Assembly: GCF_026343955.1 (NCBI RefSeq)
Contig: NZ_JAPKNI010000001.1
Span: 868,001 to 932,000, forward strand
Source: Kaistia defluvii
GTDB lineage: Bacteria > Pseudomonadota > Alphaproteobacteria > Rhizobiales > Kaistiaceae
DNA length: 64,000 bases
Direction: 5' to 3'
Below the pieces are notes generated by a model. That model was not told where the DNA came from, did no database searches, and saw only the letters and a program-made list of their open reading frames with translations. Positions 47,818 to 56,370 of this stretch are shown here, piece by piece. Positions within the stretch are counted from its first letter, which is position 1; every line of letters starts with the position of its first letter. The position numbers were made by a program, and so were the translations under genes.

Positions 47818-48945
47818 ATGTCTCCGAACCGACCGGACCGACGCTCCTTCCTGCGCAACGCCGTCCTTGCGCCCGGCGTGGCCGTGGCAGGCGGTGCCGC
47901 CCCGGCGCTCGCCGCCCCTGCCATTGCATCGGTTCCCCCCGCCATATCCTGGCAGCTGCAATCGAGCTTTCCCGCCTCGCTCGAAACCATTCATGGCACT
48001 ACCGAGGCGATGGCCCGCTCGATCGCGGCGCTGACCGGCGGCCGGTTCCGCATCGAGATCGCGGCGGCCGGCGACTATGCGCCAAGCCCCGAAACGCTAG
48101 ACGCCGTGCGAAACGGGACGATCCAGGCCCACCAGACCTGCTCCTACTACTACATGGACCTCGACCCTGCCTTCGCGATAGGCACCGCCTTGCCCTTCGG
48201 CCTCAATGCCCGGATGCAGAACGCATGGATCACCGATGGCGGCGGCCAGCAACTGCTCGACGCCTTCTATGCCCAACACGACCTGGTCTCCTTCGTCGTG
48301 GGCAACACCGGCGCGCAGATGGGCGGCTGGTACCGCAGGGAAATCCGCAGCCTGCCGGAGATCGCCGGCCTGAAGATGCGGATCGCCGGCCTCGGCGGCA
48401 CCGTACTCGCCCGACTTGGCGTGGAGCCGCAGCAGCTCGCGCCCGAGGCGATCTACTCCGCCCTCGCGGACGGCACGATCGACGCGGCCGAGTGGGGCGG
48501 ACCGCATGAGGACGAGAAGTTCGGCTTCTACAAGGTCGCGCCCTATTACTACTATCCCGGCTGGTGGGAGGGCGGGCCGTCCATCCATCTCCTGGTGAAC
48601 CGCCCCGCCTTCGAAGCGCTGCCGGAGAGCTACAGGGTGGCGCTTCGAACCGCCGCCGCGCAGGCCTCGCACGACATGCTCGCCCGCTTCGACGTGCGCA
48701 ACAATACCGCCATCCGCAATCTGATCGACAAGGGCGTGCAATTGCGTCCCTTCCCGAGCGACCTGCTGGAGGCCGCCTACAAGGCGGCGTTCGAGCTCTA
48801 TGGCGAACTGTCGGCCGATCACCCGAGCTTCAAGGCGATCTACGAGCCCTGGAAGATCTTCCGCGACCAGATCTACCAGACGTTCCGGGTTGCCGAGAAT
48901 TCGTTCGACACCTTCGGCTTCGCGCAGCAAGCCAAGGGGCTCTGA
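47818..48945 (+). CDS. TRAP transporter substrate-binding protein (DctP type), orphan
   Basis: A 375-residue periplasmic binding protein with a Tat signal (PDRRSFLRNAV, then a hydrophobic stretch ending PALAAPA). The DctP fold is seen in WQLQSSFPASLETIHGTTEAMARSI, AQMGGWYRREI and LPEIAGLKMRIAGLGGTVLARLGVEPQQL, with the carboxylate-binding Arg in MRIAG. The Tat export and EWGGPHEDEKFGFYKVAPYYYYPGWWEGG resemble TakP/lactate-type binders of keto- or hydroxyacids. AGGAGG precedes the start. No dctQ or dctM permease genes lie within the window's vicinity. Confidence 0.9.
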   Translation: MSPNRPDRRSFLRNAVLAPGVAVAGGAAPALAAPAIASVPPAISWQLQSSFPASLETIHGTTEAMARSIAALTGGRFRIEIAAAGDYAPSPETLDAVRNGTIQAHQTCSYYYMDLDPAFAIGTALPFGLNARMQNAWITDGGGQQLLDAFYAQHDLVSFVVGNTGAQMGGWYRREIRSLPEIAGLKMRIAGLGGTVLARLGVEPQQLAPEAIYSALADGTIDAAEWGGPHEDEKFGFYKVAPYYYYPGWWEGGPSIHLLVNRPAFEALPESYRVALRTAAAQASHDMLARFDVRNNTAIRNLIDKGVQLRPFPSDLLEAAYKAAFELYGELSADHPSFKAIYEPWKIFRDQIYQTFRVAENSFDTFGFAQQAKGL

Positions 48946-48968
48946 TCCGAAGGCGCCAACGCAAGTCC

Positions 48969-49016
48969 TTCACCCTGCCCTCTCCCGCAAACGGACCGGG
49001 CTGGGGTGAGGGGCCC
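48969..49016. repeat. Degenerate CTCTCCCGC palindromic repeat
   Basis: It contains CTTCACCCTGCCCTCTCCCGC followed by CGGGCTGGGGTGAGGGG, a single degraded copy of the family at 33147 and 63605. It lies between the convergent TRAP binding-protein and kdsD genes. Confidence 0.6.
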
Positions 49017-49020
49017 TTTC

Positions 49021-50034
49021 TCAGGCCACGCCGATCCGCAGCAGGTCGTGCATGTGCAGCACGCCGACGGGCCGGTCGCCCTCGACCACGAACAGCACGG
49101 TGATCTTGGCGGCGTTCAGCCGGTCGATCGCCGCGCCCACCAGCATGTCCGGCTGGATCGTCTTCGGCGAGCGGGTCATCACCTGGTCGACGCTGCGCGC
49201 CAGCAGGTCCGGCCCGATATGGCGGCGCAGGTCGCCATCGGTGATCATGCCGATCAGCGCGCCGTCGCCATCGATCACGCCGAGGCAGCCGAGCCCCTTG
49301 GCGGTCATCGTGACGATCGCCTCCGTCATCGGCGCGCCGGAATGAGCCACCGGCATCGACGCGCCCTTATGCATCACGTCGCGGACGAAATGCAGGCTGG
49401 CGCCGAGCTTGCCGCCGGGATGGAACAGGCGGAAATCCTGCGCCGTGAAGCCGCGCGTCTCGAGCAGGGCGATGGCGAGCGCATCGCCCAGCGCCAGTTG
49501 CATCACCGCCGAGGTCGTCGGCGCGAGTCCATGCGGACAGGCCTCTTCCGCGCGCGGCAGCAGCAGGACGTGGCTCGCCTGGCGGCCCAGCGTGCTGTCG
49601 GCATTGGAGGTGACGGCGATCAGCGGCGTGCGGAAGCGGCTCGCATATTCGACCACGGCGCGCAGTTCCGCCGTCTCGCCCGACCAGGACAGCGCCAGAA
49701 TGATGTCGTCGCGGCCAACCATGCCGAGGTCGCCATGGCTCGCCTCGGCGGCATGGACGAAGAAGGCCGGCGTGCCGGTGGAAGCCAGCGTCGCCGCGAT
49801 CTTGACGCCGACATGGCCGCTCTTGCCGACGCCGGTGACGACGACGCGGCCCCCATGGGCGCGGATCATGTCGACGACGTCGGCGAAGGGCGCGGCCAGC
49901 GGCCCGGCGAAGGCGGCGGCCAGGGCATCGAGGCCGGCGCGCTCGCTTTCCAGCGTCCTGAGCGCCGAGGCGACCGACGGACCCGCCATATCCACGCTCG
50001 CCAGTTGTTCGCCTGTCTTGCCCGCCACCGGCAT
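49021..50034 (-). CDS. kdsD: D-arabinose-5-phosphate isomerase (KpsF/GutQ family)
   Basis: A 337-residue enzyme that converts ribulose-5-phosphate to arabinose-5-phosphate, the first step of KDO synthesis for LPS. The N-terminal SIS domain (about 45-190) has VVVTGVGKSGHVGVKIAATLASTGTPAFFVHAAEASHGDLGM, and LSWSGET for sugar-phosphate binding. Two CBS domains occupy residues about 215-335 (MTEAIVTMTAKGLGCLGVIDGDGALIGMITDGDLRR). The motif set is specific for this family. It is divergent from the beta-barrel gene. Confidence 0.95.
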   Translation of the reverse strand: MPVAGKTGEQLASVDMAGPSVASALRTLESERAGLDALAAAFAGPLAAPFADVVDMIRAHGGRVVVTGVGKSGHVGVKIAATLASTGTPAFFVHAAEASHGDLGMVGRDDIILALSWSGETAELRAVVEYASRFRTPLIAVTSNADSTLGRQASHVLLLPRAEEACPHGLAPTTSAVMQLALGDALAIALLETRGFTAQDFRLFHPGGKLGASLHFVRDVMHKGASMPVAHSGAPMTEAIVTMTAKGLGCLGVIDGDGALIGMITDGDLRRHIGPDLLARSVDQVMTRSPKTIQPDMLVGAAIDRLNAAKITVLFVVEGDRPVGVLHMHDLLRIGVA

Positions 50035-50222
50035 CGTTCACTCCGCATCCGTTTTCTGGCGGGCTTTTAGCATGCCCCGCCGGCCCGCGCCGCCGGAAAA
50101 CGCTGTGCGGCGGCGAGGCGGCGACAACCTTCTCTTAACCAAGGCCGTTTACGGTTCGGAAACCATAGTGTCCGGCTCGCCGGTCGCTACCCGTTTTCGT
50201 CAGAAGGCCACGGCAAGCGGCA

Positions 50223-51665
50223 ATGCAGATTCCAGTCCGGCTCATCCTGTCGGCGGCGCTCTTCACGGCGCTCGCATCGACGACGGTTGCCCGGGCCCAG
50301 GACGCGGCCCTGCCGGCCGATCTGCTCGACGACACCGACGCCTTCGGCAGCCTGCGCGGCAGCGACGGACAGGCCGCCGTCGACCTCACCCTGCCCACCG
50401 AGACGCCCGGCACGGGCAATAACGAGCCGCCGCCGACCGGCCGCGCCGTGCGCACCGAGCGCATCGCGCCCATCATCGCCGAGGAGGACGAGCCGGCCCG
50501 GCCGCGCAACCGCACCGCCGATGCGCTCGATGCCTCCAGCTACGATCCGCTTGGCATCCGCATGGGCAGCTTCACCGTGCTGCCCTCGATCGAACTGCGC
50601 GGCGGCTATACCTCGAACGCGGCGGGCTCCGCGACGGGGGGACCGTCCGGGCTGCTGACCCTGGTGCCGGACCTGATCGTCAAGTCGGACTGGAGCCGGC
50701 ACGCGCTCGACTTCAAGTTCCACGGCACCTACGACTATTTCACCGACACCTCCGTCGCGCCGAAGCCGACCGTGGATGCCGAGGCCAATGCCCGCATCGA
50801 CCTGCCGCGCGACTGGGCGCTGCGGCTGCGGGCCGCCTATAATTACGAGACGCAGTCGCTTTCCAACCTCGATTATCCGGCTGGCGTCGACAATCCGCCG
50901 GGGATCAACACCTATGCGGCCGGGGTGACGCTGGATGGCACGCTCGGCCGCACGGTCCTGCAGTTGCGCAGCAACATCGCCTATTCCGGCTATGAAGACG
51001 GCAAGGCCGGCGACGTCACCATCCCGCAGGGCTATCGCGACAACACGCTGGCGAGCGCCGCCGCCCGCGTCGGCTACGAGGTGACGCCGGTCCTCACGCC
51101 CTTCGTCGAGGCCGAGGTCTCCGACCGCAGCTTCCGCCAGAAGATCGATCCGAACGGCTTCAGCCGCGCCAGCCAGGGCGTGACGCTGCGCGGCGGCATC
51201 GCCTATTCTGCCGATCCGGTGCTCCGGGGCGAACTCGCCATCGGCTGGCATCGCGAGCGCTATGACGACAACGCGTTCAAGCCGCTCAACGCCATGACCA
51301 TCGACGGCAATGTGCTGTGGGCGCCGACGGAGCTGACCAATTTCACGCTCCGTGCCGCGACCTATGTCGATCCGACGACGGATTCGAGCTCGGCCGGCTC
51401 GATTGTGTACGATGTCGGACTGAAGGCCCAGCATGCGCTGCGCCGCAACCTGACGCTCGAGGCCGACCTCGGCTACCAATACCAGGACTACCAGGGCATC
51501 AACGCCGCCGACATCACCTATGAAGCCGGCTTCGGGGTGACGTGGAAAATCAATCGCGCCGCCTGGCTTGTCGGGCGTTTCTCGCAGGAATACTACAAGA
51601 GTGCCCAGCCGGGCGGAGACTATCCGACCACCACCGTCACGGTCGGCCTGCGCCTGCAGCGTTGA
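50223..51665 (+). CDS. Outer-membrane beta-barrel protein (BBP2-like)
   Basis: A 480-residue protein with signal peptide MQIPVRLILSAALFTALASTTVARA. After a Pro/Asp-rich linker of about 90 residues, the rest is a series of alternating strands with aromatic girdle residues (SIELRGGYTSNA, HALDFKFHGTYDYF, LRAAYNYETQS), ending VGLRLQR. This is a typical outer-membrane barrel of the family often linked to exopolysaccharide secretion (VpsM-like, PF10082). It is divergent from kdsD; a role in surface polysaccharide is inferred. Confidence 0.87.
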   Translation: MQIPVRLILSAALFTALASTTVARAQDAALPADLLDDTDAFGSLRGSDGQAAVDLTLPTETPGTGNNEPPPTGRAVRTERIAPIIAEEDEPARPRNRTADALDASSYDPLGIRMGSFTVLPSIELRGGYTSNAAGSATGGPSGLLTLVPDLIVKSDWSRHALDFKFHGTYDYFTDTSVAPKPTVDAEANARIDLPRDWALRLRAAYNYETQSLSNLDYPAGVDNPPGINTYAAGVTLDGTLGRTVLQLRSNIAYSGYEDGKAGDVTIPQGYRDNTLASAAARVGYEVTPVLTPFVEAEVSDRSFRQKIDPNGFSRASQGVTLRGGIAYSADPVLRGELAIGWHRERYDDNAFKPLNAMTIDGNVLWAPTELTNFTLRAATYVDPTTDSSSAGSIVYDVGLKAQHALRRNLTLEADLGYQYQDYQGINAADITYEAGFGVTWKINRAAWLVGRFSQEYYKSAQPGGDYPTTTVTVGLRLQR

Positions 51666-51728
51666 GTTTCTGGCGATTTCGTTTGCCGTGTCATCAACCC
51701 GACACGTTGACCCGTTATGGGGAACCGC

Positions 51729-52268
51729 ATGGCCTTCAATCACCGCAAAACGATCACCTTCCGCCTCGCCCAGACAGCGCGTGCCGCGCGTGGGCGTTCA
51801 GGTAGTCATCTCGCGCGGATCGGGCTCCATCCCGGCCAGGACAGCGTTCTGAAGACGCTTTCCGAGCAGGATGGCCTCTCGATGAGCCAGCTGGCGCAAT
51901 CGCTGGCCGTGCAGCCGCCCACCGTCACCAAGATGGTGAGCCGCCTCGCCGCCCAGGGTTACGTGGAGCGCAAGGCCTCCAAGGGCGACGGTCGCCAGGC
52001 GCATGTCTATCTGACGCAGCAGGGCCGCGACGCCATCGTCGACATCGACAAGGGCTGGAAGCGGCTGGAAAAGGAAGCGCTCGCCGGTCTCGACGACAAG
52101 GACGTCAAGCGCCTGCGCAAGCTGCTGCGCCAGATCGAGCGCAACCTCTCGGCCATCCCCGAGGACGGCGAGGACGACGCAATCGACGAGCCGGAAGCCG
52201 AGCCGGAGACGGAATCAAAGCCGGACGCGACCGATATCGCGCCGGAGAACGCCGAAACGGTGGCTTGA
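51729..52268 (+). CDS. MarR-family transcriptional regulator
   Basis: A 179-residue regulator with the MarR winged helix: LHPGQDSVLKTLSEQDGLSMSQLAQSLAVQPPTVTKMVSRLAAQGYVERKASKGDGRQAHVYLT contains the recognition helix and the DxRxxxV wing (here DGRQAHV). The C-terminal 40 residues are strongly acidic and low-complexity. ATG at 51729 has GGGGAA upstream; an ATG four codons earlier is possible. It sits between the beta-barrel and a DMT transporter gene on the same strand; the target is unknown. Confidence 0.9.
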   Translation: MAFNHRKTITFRLAQTARAARGRSGSHLARIGLHPGQDSVLKTLSEQDGLSMSQLAQSLAVQPPTVTKMVSRLAAQGYVERKASKGDGRQAHVYLTQQGRDAIVDIDKGWKRLEKEALAGLDDKDVKRLRKLLRQIERNLSAIPEDGEDDAIDEPEAEPETESKPDATDIAPENAETVA

Positions 52269-52366
52269 GCCCGGCGGCGCAATCTGCTTGATTGGGCAAG
52301 GCCCGATCGCCGATAGCGCCTGCCCTTTCCCGGGCATCCTCCCCCGACCGACTTCCCGGAGCCCGG

Positions 52367-53293
52367 ATGTCTTCCCCGTTGCCGACCGCCGATGCGGAGG
52401 CCACGCTGCGCTTGCGCGGCATCGCCATGTATTCCCTCGCCATGTTTCTGTTCGCCGGCACCGATGCCTGCGCCAAATATGCGGGCCAGTTCGTGCCGGT
52501 GATGGAGGTGGTCTGGCTGCGCTTCGTCGTCCAGATCGTGCTTGCGGTGCTGGTGTTCCAGCCATGGCGCGCCATCGCGCTCTACAAGACGCGCCGGCCG
52601 GGGATGCAGTTCCTGCGCGGCATGTTCCTGGCCGGCTCGACGGTCTTCAATTTCCTCGCCGTCCATGAACTTCAGCTCGACCAGACCATGTCGATCGGTT
52701 TCTCGGCGCCCTTCATCACGGCGGCGCTCGCGGGTCCGCTGCTCGGAGAATGGGCAGGGCCACGCCGCTGGGCGGCGATCCTGGTCGGCTTCGTGGGGGT
52801 GCTGGTGATCACCATGCCAGGCTTCGGATCGCTGAAGCCGGCGATGTTCCTGTCGCTCGCCGCCGCCTCGTCGAACGCGTTCTACATCCTCTCGACCCGG
52901 TTGCTCACCCGGACCGACAGCAGCGCCGGGCTGCTGCTCTATTCGGGCCTGATTCCCGCCCTGGTGCTGTCGCCCGTCGCCGTTCCCATGATCGTTGCGC
53001 CGCCGACGCTGCTGGTCGGGGTCTGCATGTTCCTGACCGGGGCCCTGGCCTTCGCCGGCCACTGGTGCCTGGTCCATGCCCACAAGCAGACCGCCGTGCC
53101 CGTGCTCGCGCCCTTCATGTACACGGGCCTGATCTGGATGATCCTGCTCGGTTATCTCGTCTTCAACGACGTACCGGCGCCGCGCACCCTCGTCGGCGCC
53201 AGCATCATCATCGCCAGCGGTCTCTACCTACTCTACCGCGAGCGGGTAAAGGCGCCGAAGCGGCAGGAGCCGGTCGACGTGCTCGACGGCTGA
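52367..53293 (+). CDS. EamA/DMT-superfamily transporter
   Basis: A 308-residue membrane protein with ten predicted helices arranged as two EamA repeats (about 18-150 and 165-300). It has the typical GTDACAKYAG first helix, LRFVVQ, and FSAPFITAALAGPLLGE at the end of repeat one. Such transporters export metabolites or amino acids; no substrate can be assigned. ATG at 52367 follows GGAG and leaves a short cytoplasmic tail. Confidence 0.92.
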   Translation: MSSPLPTADAEATLRLRGIAMYSLAMFLFAGTDACAKYAGQFVPVMEVVWLRFVVQIVLAVLVFQPWRAIALYKTRRPGMQFLRGMFLAGSTVFNFLAVHELQLDQTMSIGFSAPFITAALAGPLLGEWAGPRRWAAILVGFVGVLVITMPGFGSLKPAMFLSLAAASSNAFYILSTRLLTRTDSSAGLLLYSGLIPALVLSPVAVPMIVAPPTLLVGVCMFLTGALAFAGHWCLVHAHKQTAVPVLAPFMYTGLIWMILLGYLVFNDVPAPRTLVGASIIIASGLYLLYRERVKAPKRQEPVDVLDG

Positions 53294-53436
53294 ACGCCGC
53301 TTCTTGCCCGGCGCGGCAGAAAGGCCGCAGCCGCCCGCCCGAAAACGCGCTAAGACAGCGAACCGCATCGCCCGAACATCGCCTTTCCGCGCCCTTCCCG
53401 CGCGCGGCTGCAGACCGTCCTCTCCCCGGATACCCC

Positions 53437-54636
53437 ATGGCCCTTCCCGCCAACCGACAGGCGCGCTTCTTCGTCGCCCTCGCCATCATGGTCGCGCTGC
53501 TGAACAGCACCGCCGCGTCGCCGCTCTATACGAGCTACCGGGTAATGTGGTCGCTGGACGCGTTCACCGTCGCCTTCATCTTCGCCATCTACGCCTTCGG
53601 CACGCTCGCCGCGCTGGTCGTGCTGGGACGGCTCTCCGATCGCCTGCCCGACCGGCGGCTGCTGATCATCGTCTCGCTCGGCATCGTGATCGCCGGCGCG
53701 CTGATCTTCGCCTCGGCCGGCAATCTGGCCACCCTGCTGATCGGAAGACTGCTGGCCGGCGCCGGCACTGGCGGCCTGACCGGGATCGCCAACGCCGCCC
53801 TGATCGAGCTCGACCCCAAGGCGGACGCGCGCGCCAATGCCGTGCTCGCCACGGCCGTCTTCACCGGCGGCTGCGCGCTTGGGCCGGTCATCAGCTCGGC
53901 CGCGCTCCATTTCGACGCCTGGCCGCTTCATCTGCCCTTCATCCTGATCGCCGCCCTGGCACTGATCGCCATCCTGGGCCTCGTCACCGCCTCCTGGCAG
54001 CCGGCGTCGCGCATCGTCGAGACGCGGCAGAGGGTCGCCGCGAACGTCGTCCCGACCGGCCGCTACGCCGCCTTTACAGTGGCGGCGGGGGCGCTGATCA
54101 TCGCCTGGGCCGTCGGCTCGACCTTCGCCGGGCTCGGCGTCACCTTCGTGCATGAACTGCTGAAGGTGAACAGCCAGGCGGCATCCGGCGTCATCGTCGC
54201 CGCCTTCCAGCTCGTCGCCGGCATCAGCCAGCTCGCCAGCCAGCGGCTCGATTCCAACAAGGCCATGGTGCTCGGCACGACTCTGATCGCGCTGGCAATC
54301 CTCGCCTGCGCCTTCGCCATCTGGACCACGTCGCCGCTGCTGTTCGTGCTCGGCACGCTGGGCAGCGGCATCGGTTATGGCGCGGCCTTTGTCGGCGCCG
54401 CCGGCGTGGTCAACCGAATCGCCCCGCCCGACCGGCGGGCCACCTGGGTCTCGACCTTCTACATCACCGGCTATCTCGCCAACGCGCTGCCGGTGCTGGC
54501 GCTGGGCTTCCTCGGCGACCGCCTCGGCCTGTTCGGCGCCTTCCTGTGCCTCACGGTCTTCACCGTCGTCGGGACGATCGTGGTCAACAGCACCGCCCGC
54601 ATCGTGCTGCGGCCGTCGCGGCGCGGACGCGCCTAG
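53437..54636 (+). CDS. MFS transporter
   Basis: A 399-residue, twelve-helix major facilitator. The signature between helices 2 and 3 is LGRLSDRLPDRRLLI, and LIGRLLAGAGTGGLTGIANAALIEL forms helix 4. RIAPPDRRATWVSTFYITGYLANALPVLALGFLGDRLG is the corresponding C-terminal region. It resembles drug or sugar efflux carriers. ATG at 53437 is the natural start; the open frame running upstream through the DMT gene is a shadow. It is followed at once by a palindromic repeat. Confidence 0.92.
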   Translation: MALPANRQARFFVALAIMVALLNSTAASPLYTSYRVMWSLDAFTVAFIFAIYAFGTLAALVVLGRLSDRLPDRRLLIIVSLGIVIAGALIFASAGNLATLLIGRLLAGAGTGGLTGIANAALIELDPKADARANAVLATAVFTGGCALGPVISSAALHFDAWPLHLPFILIAALALIAILGLVTASWQPASRIVETRQRVAANVVPTGRYAAFTVAAGALIIAWAVGSTFAGLGVTFVHELLKVNSQAASGVIVAAFQLVAGISQLASQRLDSNKAMVLGTTLIALAILACAFAIWTTSPLLFVLGTLGSGIGYGAAFVGAAGVVNRIAPPDRRATWVSTFYITGYLANALPVLALGFLGDRLGLFGAFLCLTVFTVVGTIVVNSTARIVLRPSRRGRA

Positions 54637-54738
54637 GGCCTTTCACCGTTACCCTGAAGCGGTGAAAGGCTCTAACTCCTTGTGAGATCGCGTTTTCTTC
54701 ACGCGAACCGGTACTCACTTCGCTCGAAAACGCTCTAG
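54637..54738. repeat. RIME-like dispersed repeat with terminator-type hairpin
   Basis: It begins with a perfect 11-bp stem, GCCTTTCACCG (54638-54648) with CGGTGAAAGGC (54660-54670). It continues with CGCGTTTTCTTCACGCGAACCGG and CACTTCGCTCGAAAACGCTCTAG. The second half recurs in inverted orientation at 62836-62889. It fills the space between convergent MFS and SDR genes and probably acts as a bidirectional terminator. Confidence 0.75.
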
Positions 54739-54742
54739 CCGG

Positions 54743-55510
54743 TCAGTCGAGCTCCTGCACGCCGCCGCCCGAGACCGTCAGCACCTGGCCGCTGATCCAC
54801 GCCGCCGCCGGCGAGCAGAGGAACAGCGCCGCATTGGCGATATCGGAGGGCTCGCCGAGCCGCCCGAGCGGCGTGTGCTTCAGCATCGCCGCCTCGATCT
54901 CCGGCGTCAGCACGCTCTTCAACGCATCAGTCTTGATCGCCCCCGGGGCGATGGCATTGACGCGGATGTTCTTCGGGCCGAGGTCGAAGGCGGCGTTGCG
55001 GGTCAGATGGTTGACCGCCGCCTTGGACGAACCGTAGGAGGCCATGCGCTGGTTCTTGTTCTCGCCCGACATGGACGAGATGTTGAGCACCGCGCCGCCG
55101 CCGGCCTGCTCCATATGCGGCGCGGCCAGCTGCATCAGGCGGAACAGCGCAAAGACGTTCAGCTCATACGCCCAGCGAAAATCCTTCATCGGCATGTCGA
55201 ACGGCTTGGGTCCGCCGCCGCCGGCATTGTTGACGAGGATCGTCAGTTTGCCGAATTGCGACACCGCCTGCTCGACGGCGCGCGCCAGATGCGCCTCGGC
55301 GGTGACGTTGCATTCGATGCCGATCGCCCGGCCGCCCTTCGCGACAATCGCGTCGGCTACCTCGATCGCGCCTTCCGGCCTCAGGTCGGTGACCACGACC
55401 GCGGCGCCGGCTTCGGCGAAGGTCATCGCGATGGCACGGCCGATGCCCGCCGCGGCCCCCGTGACGATGGCGACATCCGCATCGAGATTGAGGAGCTGGC
55501 TGATCGTCAT
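54743..55510 (-). CDS. SDR oxidoreductase, HdhA (7-alpha-hydroxysteroid dehydrogenase)-like
   Basis: A 255-residue classical SDR, exactly the length of E. coli HdhA. It shares its unusual motifs: NNAGGGGPKPFDMP, ENKNQRMASYGSSKAA (Tyr/Lys of YxxxK), NIRVNAIAPGAIKTDALKS and SPAAAWISGQVLTVSGGGVQELD. The cofactor motif is TGAAAGIGRAIA. HdhA oxidises the 7-alpha-hydroxyl of bile acids, but in soil bacteria such homologues may use other secondary alcohols. The start at 55510 aligns with HdhA; an in-frame ATG at 55525 is an alternative. Confidence 0.88.
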   Translation of the reverse strand: MTISQLLNLDADVAIVTGAAAGIGRAIAMTFAEAGAAVVVTDLRPEGAIEVADAIVAKGGRAIGIECNVTAEAHLARAVEQAVSQFGKLTILVNNAGGGGPKPFDMPMKDFRWAYELNVFALFRLMQLAAPHMEQAGGGAVLNISSMSGENKNQRMASYGSSKAAVNHLTRNAAFDLGPKNIRVNAIAPGAIKTDALKSVLTPEIEAAMLKHTPLGRLGEPSDIANAALFLCSPAAAWISGQVLTVSGGGVQELD

Positions 55511-55587
55511 GACGGCACCCGACATTGATCCAGGGAACGCCCTTCACTCTGTCACGATCGACCAGCGCCGTCATCCGGCCGGCCGGT

Positions 55588-56370
55588 TCAGATCCCGGCA
55601 TACCATTCGTAGCCGCGATCTTCCCAGAAACCGCCCTGGCCGCCATCGATCGCGGAGAAATCGGCCACCGCCTCGATGCGCATGACGTATTTCGCCATCT
55701 TGTAGCCGAGCTGGCGCTCGACCCGCAGCCGCAGCGGCGCGCCATGCGCGACCGGCAGGGTCCCGCCGTTCATCTCGTAGGCCAGGATGGTCTGGGCGTG
55801 CTCGGCATCCGGCAAGCCGAGGCTCTCGTAGTATTTGGCGCCGCCGGCCAGGGTCTGCTCCAGCGTGTCGGCGCAATAGAAGACGATGTAGCGCGCTTCC
55901 GGCTTCAGCCCGACCTGGTCGAGCAGCGCCTTCAGCGGCACGCCCTTCCACTTGCCGATGCAGCTCCAGCCCTCGACGCAGTCATGCCGGGTGATCTGGG
56001 TGCGCGACGGCATGGCGCGCAGATCCGCCAGCGACCATTCCATCGGCCGCTCGACCAGCCCGCCGACCTTCAGGCGCCAATCCTGGAAGCCATTGGCTGA
56101 CAGCGCGAGATAGTCCTCGTCCTGCGGGTCGATGCTGCCATTCGGCTTGAAGTCGGGCGAGATGTCCGCCTCGCTATATTCGCGCGCCATGTCGTTGGGG
56201 CCGAGGATGGCGCGCTGGGTCGTGCGGGTCAGGCTTTCCGCCCGGAACAGCATGCGGCGGAACCAGTCGGCGCTGGAAAGCTGGTCGCAGCCGGCGAGCA
56301 CCAGCGTCCCGCCAAGCACGAAGGCGCGCTTGAGGAAACCGCGGCGGTCGAAGCCCTTATCAACGCGCAT
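55588..56370 (-). CDS. Molybdopterin-dependent oxidoreductase, sulfite-oxidase fold
   Basis: A 260-residue protein with the Mo-cofactor domain of sulfite oxidase/MsrP. The Mo-ligating Cys is Cys131 in RHDCVEGWSCIGKW, and the C-terminal GYKMAKYVMRIEAV fits the fold. The N-terminus combines a Tat motif (DRRGFLKR) and a lipobox (LAGC, Cys28), suggesting a periplasmic, membrane-anchored lipoprotein exported folded. Its gene overlaps that of a cytochrome b by 11 bases, so electrons probably flow between the quinone pool and this site. The substrate is unknown. Confidence 0.9.
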   Translation of the reverse strand: MRVDKGFDRRGFLKRAFVLGGTLVLAGCDQLSSADWFRRMLFRAESLTRTTQRAILGPNDMAREYSEADISPDFKPNGSIDPQDEDYLALSANGFQDWRLKVGGLVERPMEWSLADLRAMPSRTQITRHDCVEGWSCIGKWKGVPLKALLDQVGLKPEARYIVFYCADTLEQTLAGGAKYYESLGLPDAEHAQTILAYEMNGGTLPVAHGAPLRLRVERQLGYKMAKYVMRIEAVADFSAIDGGQGGFWEDRGYEWYAGI

